From: Kitasatospora purpeofusca
Lineage (GTDB): Bacteria; Actinomycetota; Actinomycetes; Streptomycetales; Streptomycetaceae
Assembly (NCBI RefSeq): GCF_000718025.1
Contig: NZ_JODS01000027.1
Coordinates: forward strand, 33,443-97,442
Direction of reading: 5' to 3'
DNA: 64,000 bases
A program made the position numbers and the translations under genes. A model generated the notes under the pieces. That model worked only from the letters and a program-made list of their open reading frames with translations, was not told the origin of the DNA and made no database searches. Of this stretch, positions 40,705-48,429 are shown one piece after another (positions within the stretch are counted from its first letter, which is position 1; every line of letters starts with the position of its first letter).

Positions 40705-43700
40705 GGTGCTCCAGTCGGGGCGGGGGGTGCGGGAACGAGGCCGGTCTGGACGAGCGTGACGGTGCGCCGGGTGACCAGCTGGGCGCGGCCGGGGGGCAGG
40801 GTGCGGGGCCTGGCCTCGCCGAGGAACCTGCCCTCCTCCTTGGGGTAGGAGAGCAGCAGGGCGGGGTTGCCGAGTTCCCACATCCTGCGCAGCAGCGGGT
40901 CCATGACGGCGCGCATGGCGCCGGAGGTGCTGCGGGCGACGACCAGGTGGAGGCCGATGTGAACGCCCTGGGCGAGCAGCGGGACGAGCGGGGCGGTCGG
41001 GGAGGGCGCGCCGGGCGGGCCGGTGAGCAGGTCGTGGTCGTCGACGAGGACGAAGAGTCTGGGGCCCTGCCACCAGTCGCGCCGGGCGAGCTGCTCGGGC
41101 GTGATGTCGGTGCCGGGAAGCCGGCTGCCGACGGAGACGGCGGCGCTCTCCGCGAGGCGTCCGAGCCCGTCGGTGTCGACGGCGAGGCCGACCCGGTAGT
41201 CCTCGGGGACGTCGTTGAGGAGTCCGCGGCCGGGGTCGGCCAGCAGGATGCGGGCTTCCTCCGGGCGGTAGCGGGCGGTGATGGCGCGGACGGCGAGGCG
41301 CAGGGCGTTGGTCTTGCCGGTCTCGCCGTCGCCGAAGACGGTGAGGTGCGGCGTGGTGCCGAAGTCGTGCCAGACCGGGGCGAGCCGCTGTTCGTCGTGG
41401 CCGAGGCAGAACCGCAGGTCGGGGGTTTCGGCCGGGCCAGGGAGCCGGTCGGCGTCCAGTCGGGTGGGGAGCAGGCGCACGCCGGGGGCCGCGCTGCCGG
41501 GGGCGAAGGCGTCGATCTCAGCGACGGCGGCCTTGGTGGCGGCGGTGAGGTCGTCGGTGCGGGCGGAGCCGTCGAGCCGGGGCAGTGCGGAGAGGAAGTG
41601 GTGCCCGGTGGCGGTGAGCCCGTGGCCGGGCCGGTGCGGCACGGCGGCGGCGGCCTTGGAGCCGACCTCGGACTCCATGGAGTCGCCGAGGCGCAGTTCG
41701 AGCTTGGTGCCGAGCAGGTCGCGCAGCCGGGAGCGGAGTTCGGACCAGCGTACGGCGGAGGCGACGACGTGGATGCCGTAGGAGAGCCCGCGGGCGGCGA
41801 GGTCCATCACCCGCTGTTCCAGGTCCTCGTACTCCTGGCGGAGCGTGGCCCAGCCGTCGACGACCAGGAAGACGTCGCCGTACGGGTCGTCGACGGCGCG
41901 GCGGGCGCGCAGGGCGCGGTAGGCGGCGACGGACTCCAGGCCCAGAGAGGTGAAGAGCTGTTCGCGGCGTTCGAGGAGCTGGTGGACTTCCTCGACGGTG
42001 CGCAGCACGCGGTCGCGCTCCAGCCGGGTGGCGACGGAGCCGACGTGCGGGAGGCCCGCGGTGGAGACCAGGCCGCCGCCGCCGAAGTCCAGGCAGTAGA
42101 ACTGGACCTCCTCGGGAGTGTGGGCGAGCGCCAGGGCGAGGATGAGGGTGCGGAGCAGGGTGGACTTGCCGGTCTGCGGGGCTCCGACGACACCGATGTG
42201 GCCGTCGGCCCCGGAGAGGTCCGCGAGGAGCAGGTCGCGCAACTGCTCGAAGGGGCGGTCGACCAGGCCGAGCGGGACGCGCAGTGCGCCGCGCAGCCGC
42301 GGGTCGGAGGTGGCGAGGCCGCGGTCCGGGTCGGGCACGATGCCGGGCAGCAGCTGGTCCAGGCTGGGCGGGGCGGTGAGCGGGGGCAGCCAGACCTGAC
42401 GGGCGGGCGGTCCGGCGTCCTCCAGCCGGGCGACCAGGACCTCGGAGAGGCTGTCGTCGCCCTCCTCGGCCGGCTGGTCCTCGGCGGGTCGCCGGCGCAG
42501 GGCCTGTTCGGCGAGGGAGAGCAGGGCCGCTTCCTCCTCGAGGCGGGCGGAGGCGAACGGGCCGGACCGTTCCAGGCCGAAGGCGGTGACCTCCCGGACG
42601 GGCAGCCCGGCGCGCACCTGGTCGGGACGGGGCGCGGCCGGCGCGGGGCCGGAGACGTAGGCGGCCTTGAAGCGGACCAGGTTGGTGGTGTCGACCTTGA
42701 GGTAGCCGTTGCCGGGGGCGGACGGCAGTTCGTACGCGCTGGCGGTGCCGATGACACTGCGGGACTCCATGGAGGAGAAGGTCCTTAGCGCGATGCGGTA
42801 CGAGAGGTGGCCCTCGACGCGGTGGATCCGGGATTCGTCCAGGCGCTGGGACGCGAGCAGCAGGTGCACTCCGAGGCTGCGGCCGAGTCGGCCGACGGAT
42901 ACGAAGAGGTCGATGAACTCGGGTTTGCTGGCGAGGAGTTCGGAGAACTCGTCGACGACGATCAGCAGTGCGGGCAGCGGGGCGAGGGTGGCCCCGGCGG
43001 CGCGGGCCCTCTCGTACTCGTAGAGGGAGGCGTGGCCGGCCTCGCGCAGCAGTTCCTGGCGGCGGATCATCTCGCCGCTGATGGAGTCGCGCATCCGGTC
43101 GACGAGGTGGAGTTCGTCGGCGAGGTTGGTGATGACGGCGGAGGTGTGCGGCAGCCGGTCGAGGTGGAGGAAGGTGGCGCCGCCCTTGAAGTCGACCAGG
43201 ACGAGGTTGAGGAGTTCGGAGGAGTGGGTGGCGGCCAGGCCGATCACGAGGGTGCGCAGCAGCTCGCTCTTCCCGGAGCCGGTGGCACCGATCAGCAGGC
43301 CGTGCGGGCCCATGCCGCCCTGGGCGGACTCCTTGAGGTCGAGCTCGACCACCTCGCCGTCCTCGGTGACGCCGATCGGCACCTTCAGCCGGGCGTCCTG
43401 CGCCTGCCGGGGGCGCCACTTGGCGGCGGTGTCGTAGCCGCGGACGTCGCGGATGCCGAGCAGCGTCGCCAGGTCGACGTCGGACTCCAGCGGACGGTCC
43501 CGCAGGTCGGCGCCACCGGCGGTGCGCAGCGGGGCCAGGGTCCGGGCGAGGGTGTCGGCCTCGGCGGCGCCGAGCCGGTCGGCCCGAGCGGTGACGGTGG
43601 CGCTCCCGGCGGGGAGCGCGACCCGGCCCTCGCGGACGGTGAGCCGCAGCACCCGGGGGCCGCCGGGGACGGTGCCGGTGAGGTCGAGGAGGACGACGCC

Positions 43701-44711
43701 GCGCAGTCCGGCGCCGCGCAGGCGGGAGGTCTCCGGCAGGCGCACGCCCTGGGCGACGACCACCACGAAGGGTTCGGCCACGCCGGGGGCGGAGCCGGCC
43801 TCGTGGTCCGGCCGGTCGCGGACGCCGGTGCCGAGGAGGTCGAGCAGGGCGTCGTGGTCGCCGGCGGCCAGCCGGGCGGGGCCCGCGGCGTCCTCCTCCT
43901 GCGGGTGGGCGTTGTGCGGCAGCCACTTCAGCCAGTCCCACTCCCGGCGGCCGGCCTCGTCGGCGAGGACCGCGACGCGCAGTTCGTCTGGCGAGTGGAG
44001 CACGGCGAGCCGGCCGACCACGGCGCGGGCCAGGGCGAGGGCGTCCTCGTGCTCACCGACGAACTCGACGGCGGTGAAGCGCTGGAGGGAGACCGGGAGG
44101 GGAAGGTCCGGCACCGTCCGGTGCGCGTGGGTGAAGCGGCGCAGCGAGACCGCGCAGAGCGGTTCGAGGTCCTCGACCGGCTTGGTCCTGGGGGGCAGGA
44201 ACTCCAGGGCGGCACGGCGGGGGCCGGTGCCGATCCGGATCCGGGCGAAGTCCGCGTGGCCGGGCCGGCGCTCCCAGAGGCGGGGGCCACCGGCCAGCGC
44301 CCACAGGTGGGCGGGGTCGGGTTCGTCCCAGAACAGGGCCGCGCGCTGCCCGGCGGCGGCCTGCCGGGCCTGGCGGCGCTTCTGGGCGAGGTAGCGCAGG
44401 TAGTCGCGGCGCTCGGCCCGGATGCGGCGGCGGCGCTCGGCGCCGGGGCGGCCGATCTGGACCAGGGTCATGCTGACCATGGCGATGCCCATCATCCCGG
44501 ACATCGCGTACATGGCGGTGCCGCCGTTGCCGACGGAGAACATCAGCACCATCGCGCCGGTGCCGAGCCCCATCGGCAGGTACGTCAGCACGGAACCGAA
44601 GTCGGCGGTGGCGGGCTCGCCGAGGACCGGGGGCTCCGCCAGTTCGACCTGTTCCTCGGGCAGGCCCGGTCCCTCGGCGCGGGGCGGACGTCTGACGACC
44701 ACGGTGCTCAC
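40701..44711 (-). CDS. eccC: Type VII secretion FtsK/SpoIIIE ATPase EccC
   Basis: This is a 1336-residue single-chain EccC starting at GTG. Two N-terminal transmembrane segments (about 40-85, LTYLPMGLGTGAMVLMFSVG and the following MMGIAMVSMTLVQIG) are followed by three FtsK-type ATPase domains. Walker A lysines are Lys481 (GATGSGKSE), Lys849 (GAPQTGKST) and Lys1133 (GDGETGKTN). Walker B of the first is LPALLIVVDEF. EccC energises export and recognises Esx substrates through its last domains. It is the first gene of the minus-strand T7 unit. Confidence 0.96.
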   Translation of the reverse strand: MSTVVVRRPPRAEGPGLPEEQVELAEPPVLGEPATADFGSVLTYLPMGLGTGAMVLMFSVGNGGTAMYAMSGMMGIAMVSMTLVQIGRPGAERRRRIRAERRDYLRYLAQKRRQARQAAAGQRAALFWDEPDPAHLWALAGGPRLWERRPGHADFARIRIGTGPRRAALEFLPPRTKPVEDLEPLCAVSLRRFTHAHRTVPDLPLPVSLQRFTAVEFVGEHEDALALARAVVGRLAVLHSPDELRVAVLADEAGRREWDWLKWLPHNAHPQEEDAAGPARLAAGDHDALLDLLGTGVRDRPDHEAGSAPGVAEPFVVVVAQGVRLPETSRLRGAGLRGVVLLDLTGTVPGGPRVLRLTVREGRVALPAGSATVTARADRLGAAEADTLARTLAPLRTAGGADLRDRPLESDVDLATLLGIRDVRGYDTAAKWRPRQAQDARLKVPIGVTEDGEVVELDLKESAQGGMGPHGLLIGATGSGKSELLRTLVIGLAATHSSELLNLVLVDFKGGATFLHLDRLPHTSAVITNLADELHLVDRMRDSISGEMIRRQELLREAGHASLYEYERARAAGATLAPLPALLIVVDEFSELLASKPEFIDLFVSVGRLGRSLGVHLLLASQRLDESRIHRVEGHLSYRIALRTFSSMESRSVIGTASAYELPSAPGNGYLKVDTTNLVRFKAAYVSGPAPAAPRPDQVRAGLPVREVTAFGLERSGPFASARLEEEAALLSLAEQALRRRPAEDQPAEEGDDSLSEVLVARLEDAGPPARQVWLPPLTAPPSLDQLLPGIVPDPDRGLATSDPRLRGALRVPLGLVDRPFEQLRDLLLADLSGADGHIGVVGAPQTGKSTLLRTLILALALAHTPEEVQFYCLDFGGGGLVSTAGLPHVGSVATRLERDRVLRTVEEVHQLLERREQLFTSLGLESVAAYRALRARRAVDDPYGDVFLVVDGWATLRQEYEDLEQRVMDLAARGLSYGIHVVASAVRWSELRSRLRDLLGTKLELRLGDSMESEVGSKAAAAVPHRPGHGLTATGHHFLSALPRLDGSARTDDLTAATKAAVAEIDAFAPGSAAPGVRLLPTRLDADRLPGPAETPDLRFCLGHDEQRLAPVWHDFGTTPHLTVFGDGETGKTNALRLAVRAITARYRPEEARILLADPGRGLLNDVPEDYRVGLAVDTDGLGRLAESAAVSVGSRLPGTDITPEQLARRDWWQGPRLFVLVDDHDLLTGPPGAPSPTAPLVPLLAQGVHIGLHLVVARSTSGAMRAVMDPLLRRMWELGNPALLLSYPKEEGRFLGEARPRTLPPGRAQLVTRRTVTLVQTGLVPAPPAPTGAP

Positions 44712-45165
44712 GTCCCGTACTCTCCCGTTCCTCTGCTCCGCCGTGCCGTGCCGGCGTGCTCTGCTTCGCGCTCCGCTGCCGGTCCGGGCGCTGCGGGTCC
44801 GGTCGGCGGTTCGCTCCGGTCGCTCCGGGTCGGAGCCTAGGAACCGCCGGTGGGGGCTCCCGCCGTCCGGGCGGTTCTCTGTCCCGGCGGCCCAGGAAGC
44901 GTGTCCGTTGGTGCATCCGGCAGCGTTTCGGGTGGTGGATCCGGCCGGGGCCGGGCCGGGCTTGCACCTTGATGCAAGGAAGCGGGTACGGAGGGTCCGG
45001 GCCTGCGCCGGAACCGGGCCGGCCGGCCGGGGCGGCGGTTGAATGACGCGGGCCCGAGGCCCGTCCCCCGGGCCGGCCGCGCCCGGCCCCTGCCGCCCGG
45101 GCGGGTCGCCCGGATGCCGGTGCGACCTCCGCACGGCCGGGCCCGACAACGAGGAGCAGAGACGC
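44712..45165. promoter_or_regulatory. Divergent promoter region between eccC and the lectin gene
   Basis: This is a 454-nt spacer without a credible gene. CTTGCA-6nt-TGCAAG (44961-44978) is a perfect 6-bp-arm inverted repeat that stands out in this GC-rich DNA and could be an operator. GAGGAGCAG precedes the lectin start. The lead promoter of the whole T7 unit should lie here. Confidence 0.5.
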
Positions 45166-46677
45166 ATGGAACGCGCGACGCCGTCCACGGACACCTCCGG
45201 CGCACCCGAGGGTGCGCTCTGGGACCGGACCCTGCCGTGGGAGGCCGACCCGGAGGGCGACCTCCAGGACTGCGCCCTCCCGGAGGGCGACCTGCCGGAG
45301 GGCGCCTTCCCGGACGGCGACCTGCCGGAGGGCGACCGACCTGGCGACGACCTGCCGGACGGTCCGCCGGAGGGAGCCGAAGCCACTCCCGGTGAGGCCG
45401 GCCGGCCCGCCGCGTCCGATCCGGGCCCCTCCGAACCCGCTGCGTCCGATCCGGGCCCCTCCGAACCCGCTGCGTCCGATCCGGGCCCCTCCGAACCCGG
45501 TACGGCCGCGGCCGAACCCACCGCTGCTGATGCCCCGGAAGCCGACGCACGCCAGCCCGCCACCGCCCCAGCCGCTCCGCCTCACCCCGCGGCTCTGTCA
45601 GCCGCGTCCTCCCGCTCGGGCGAGCGCCCCGGGAAGCTCGCGCGCGGGCGCCGGACCGGTGGCGGGCGGCCGGCGGACGGCGAGGAACAACCGGAGCGGA
45701 CCGCCCGGATCGCCGGAGTCCTGGTCGCCGCCGGCGTGCTGGCGGCCCTCGCGGTCACCGCCCTGTCGGTCACCGCCGGTCCGGGCGAGGCCGACACGAC
45801 CGCCCACGACTCCGCGACCGGCCCGGCGGCGGACGCGGCCCGGGTACCGGGGGCGACGGTGCGCGCCGACGTGGCGGCGACTCCGGACGCATCCGCCACC
45901 GCCGCGCCCGCTCCGGCCGCCGACGGCCCGACCGAGGCGCCGCCCGTCGCAGCGGAGCAGCCCGCCCCGGTGCCCGGGGCAGGCCCGCAGGGCGCCCCCG
46001 CCGCACCGGACGGTCGCACCGCGCCCGCGCCCGGAGTCGCACCGCCGCCCGCGGTGGGCGGAGCACCCTCGGCGCCGAAGAGCCAGGCGCCGGCCCCCGG
46101 TCCGGCCGCGCGGGCCACCCAGCCCCCGGCCGTGGCGACCGACCAGTCGCCCGCCTCCACGGCCCAGCCCGCTCCAGCCGCACCACCAGCCCCCGCCGCG
46201 GCCCAGCCCGCGCCGCCCGCCTCCGCGGCCCAGCCCACACCGGCCGCACCACCTGCACCGGCCGCGCCACCGGCCCCGGCCGCGCCGTCGGCTGCCGGCC
46301 GGATGATCGCGGGCTACGGGTCCGAGCGCTGTGCGGAGGTGTCCGCGCACGCCGCCGTGGACGGCTCCGCGCTGCGCCTGTGGGACTGCGCCGGTTCCGC
46401 CTGGCAGAGCTGGGAATTCCGGCCGGACGGCAGCGTCCGGTCGATGGGCCTGTGCCTGGACGTGGCCGGCGCCTCGGCCGCCGACGGCACGGCGATCCAG
46501 CTCGCCCGCTGCAACGGCGGCTGGGCCCAGCAGTTCGCGCTCAACCCTGCGCACGACCTGGTCAACATCCATGCCGACAAGTGCGTCGACGCCAGGGACC
46601 AGGGCACCGTCAACGGGACGGCTCTCCAACTGTGGGACTGCGTCGGCACCTCGAACCAGAAGTGGTACCTGCGCTGA
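45166..46677 (+). CDS. Membrane-anchored ricin-type beta-trefoil lectin
   Basis: This is a 503-residue protein. Residues 1-180 are acidic and repetitive, and hence cytoplasmic: DLPEGD-type units, then three copies of a PSEPAASDPG decapeptide. One transmembrane helix follows (IAGVLVAAGVLAALAVTALS, about 187-206). An Ala/Pro-rich stalk of about 170 residues leads to a C-terminal R-type lectin with three repeats ending in Q-x-W-like motifs (QSWEF, QQFAL, QKWYL). The outer lectin domain probably binds a galactose- or similar sugar-containing wall polymer. Divergent position from eccC suggests joint use with the secretion system, which is inference. Confidence 0.88.
   Translation: MERATPSTDTSGAPEGALWDRTLPWEADPEGDLQDCALPEGDLPEGAFPDGDLPEGDRPGDDLPDGPPEGAEATPGEAGRPAASDPGPSEPAASDPGPSEPAASDPGPSEPGTAAAEPTAADAPEADARQPATAPAAPPHPAALSAASSRSGERPGKLARGRRTGGGRPADGEEQPERTARIAGVLVAAGVLAALAVTALSVTAGPGEADTTAHDSATGPAADAARVPGATVRADVAATPDASATAAPAPAADGPTEAPPVAAEQPAPVPGAGPQGAPAAPDGRTAPAPGVAPPPAVGGAPSAPKSQAPAPGPAARATQPPAVATDQSPASTAQPAPAAPPAPAAAQPAPPASAAQPTPAAPPAPAAPPAPAAPSAAGRMIAGYGSERCAEVSAHAAVDGSALRLWDCAGSAWQSWEFRPDGSVRSMGLCLDVAGASAADGTAIQLARCNGGWAQQFALNPAHDLVNIHADKCVDARDQGTVNGTALQLWDCVGTSNQKWYLR
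45412..45501. repeat. Three-copy 30-bp tandem repeat in the lectin gene
   Basis: Units at 45412-45441, 45442-45471 and 45472-45501 are essentially identical and encode the ASDPGPSEPA decapeptide three times. The identity at DNA level points to recent duplication or ongoing copy-number change. Confidence 0.95.
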
Positions 46678-46740
46678 GCCCGTCGGCGCCCGGCGGAGCC
46701 CGATGACGCGGGCGGGTTGCCGCCGGTGACGCCGACGGGC
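46678..46740. terminator. Hairpin between convergent lectin and LuxR genes
   Basis: The 11-bp arms 46678-46688 and 46730-46740 are complementary, with a GC-rich 41-nt interior that can also pair. It directly follows the lectin stop. It may serve both convergent transcripts. Confidence 0.45.
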
Positions 46741-46837
46741 GACGCGGGGCCCTCGTGCCGACGACGGGGCGCGGATGCTCAGGGGGGACACGACCCGGCG
46801 GCCGACCGCGGTCCCGCTCCACCGCGCGCCCGTGCGC

Positions 46838-47623
46838 TCAGAGCACGCCGGACCTGATCGCGTGGACCACCGCGTGGGTGCGGTTGCGGAAGCCGAGCCT
46901 GGTCATCATGCCGCTGACGATGTTCTTGATGGTCCGTTCGGAGTAGCTGAGCTCACGGGAGATCTCGGCGGTGTCCAGGCCGTCGGCCAGCAGGCGCAGC
47001 ACGGCCACCTCGCGGGTCTCCAGCCCGGCGGCGGTGAGGCCGCGCGGCCCCAGCACGTCGTGCTGGACGGACCGGAAGCCGTCGACCAGCCAGCCCTGGA
47101 CCGTGGGGGGCAGATCGGTGCCGCCGACGGCCACCCGGCGGACGACCTCCAGGATCTGTTCGAAGTCGCACTGCTGACGCCAGAGCACGCCGCGCAAGCC
47201 GAGTCCGACCGCCCGCAGCACCTGGTGCTCCCGGATGCCCTCGGTGACCAGCACGATGCCCAGGGCCGGGTTCTCGGACCGGTCCGCGAAGTCCTCCAGC
47301 CGGGTCATCGTCTCCTCGGTCACGGCGCCGGTCAGCACGAGCGCGACGTCCGCGGACGGGAACTCCTCGGGCGCGAGCAGCCGGAGCCCGGGGTGGCGGC
47401 GGAGCCCGAGGGCCGCCCCCTCCCCCGTGATCGGGTCGCCGGCCAGTACGGCGATGGTGGTCGTCCGGATCACCCCGACCGCGCCGGTGCCGCGGCGGGC
47501 CGCGGACGGCCGCGCGACCGGTGCCGCGAACTGCGTCGTCCCGGGAGGCGCGAGCGGCGTGGCGAACTGGGTCGCGATCGGTGCGGCGGAGGTCTTCGCC
47601 CCCGGGTCGAGCTGGGTCGTCAT
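46838..47623 (-). CDS. LuxR-type regulator with pseudo-receiver domain
   Basis: This is a 261-residue protein. An N-terminal 50-residue Ala/Thr/Pro region precedes a receiver-like fold (TTTIAVLAGDPITGEGAALG) in which the acidic pair and the phospho-Asp are not conserved (the strand reads SADVALVLTGAVT). The C-terminus is a standard LuxR/NarL helix-turn-helix (LETREVAVLRLLADGLDTAE ... SYSERTIKNIVSGMMTRLGF). It probably works without phosphorylation. No good ribosome-binding site precedes this ATG. It lies beside the T7/lectin locus; control of that locus is possible but unproven. Confidence 0.85.
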   Translation of the reverse strand: MTTQLDPGAKTSAAPIATQFATPLAPPGTTQFAAPVARPSAARRGTGAVGVIRTTTIAVLAGDPITGEGAALGLRRHPGLRLLAPEEFPSADVALVLTGAVTEETMTRLEDFADRSENPALGIVLVTEGIREHQVLRAVGLGLRGVLWRQQCDFEQILEVVRRVAVGGTDLPPTVQGWLVDGFRSVQHDVLGPRGLTAAGLETREVAVLRLLADGLDTAEISRELSYSERTIKNIVSGMMTRLGFRNRTHAVVHAIRSGVL

Positions 47624-47723
47624 GCGATCGGGCTGCCTGTCCTCGTCTGGTGGGGAACTTGTCCGTTCGGACGACGAGGACGCTAGACCGCCCCTCTTGT
47701 CAGGGACTTGTCCACGGATTGAC

Positions 47724-47775
47724 GGCAGCGCCCCGCCGCCCCGGACCGGGGGCTCCGGGGCGGCGGGGCGCTGCC
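47724..47775. terminator. Perfect 21-bp hairpin
   Basis: The arms 47724-47744 and 47755-47775 match perfectly, with a 10-nt loop. It lies 96 nt past the stop of the secreted-protein gene (minus strand) and upstream of the LuxR gene, so it should insulate the regulator from read-through. Confidence 0.75.
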
Positions 47776-47870
47776 GGGTCACCGACGGTGGGTCACTGGG
47801 GGCGACGGGTCATGAACGGCGGTCAAGAGGGCCACGGGACGGGGGAGGCCGGAGGTCGTGGAGCGACCGG

Positions 47871-48230
47871 TCACCAGCGGTAGTAGCCCGTGGACCAGGC
47901 GTACCCGGTCGTGGAGACGCCGGTGCCCGCCGCGTCGTTGTAGGAGAAGCTGCCGACGAGTGCGCCGTTGCCCTGGTGCAGGACGACGAACTCCTTGCTG
48001 TCACCCGAGAGGTTGAGGGTGCTGCAGGTGCCGGGCTCCACGATCCTGGTGGAGAAGTGCCGGTTCGGGAACTCCGCGTAGGAGGAGTAGTAGCCGTCCG
48101 AGCAGAGGGTGAACTGGCCGGGCGTCGCCGCCTGGGCCGCCCCCGCCGGAACGAGGACGACGGTCAGGGCGGCGGCCGCACAGCCGGCCGCGGCGGACGC
48201 GCGGCGCAGGACGGTTCGGTCGAGGATCAT
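47871..48230 (-). CDS. Small secreted protein
   Basis: This 119-residue protein has a clear signal peptide (RRASAAAGCAAAALTVVLVP, then AGAAQA before cleavage). The mature part is about 85 residues and rich in Ser, Tyr and Gly, with two Cys (FTLCSDGYYSSYAEFPNR ... EPGTCSTLNL) that may form a disulfide. It ends in aromatic residues (STGYYRW). GGGAGACC upstream supports the ATG. The mature domain looks like a compact beta-sheet protein; no function is recognised. It has its own strong terminator. Confidence 0.8.
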   Translation of the reverse strand: MILDRTVLRRASAAAGCAAAALTVVLVPAGAAQAATPGQFTLCSDGYYSSYAEFPNRHFSTRIVEPGTCSTLNLSGDSKEFVVLHQGNGALVGSFSYNDAAGTGVSTTGYAWSTGYYRW

Positions 48231-48429
48231 CGGGGTCTCCCAGGTGTGGCGGTCGGTGAGTGGTAGTCGCACCGGGCATCCGTCGGCCGACGGTCGCCGG
48301 AGCGGACTCCACCGAGCAAACCCGTGCCACGCCCCCGCCGTCACCGCCCGCCGGGCCGTCCTGCCCCGGCGGCCACCGTTCACTGCCCCGGCGCCACCGG
48401 TCGCGCGCGACGGCCCGGCCGACGATCCG

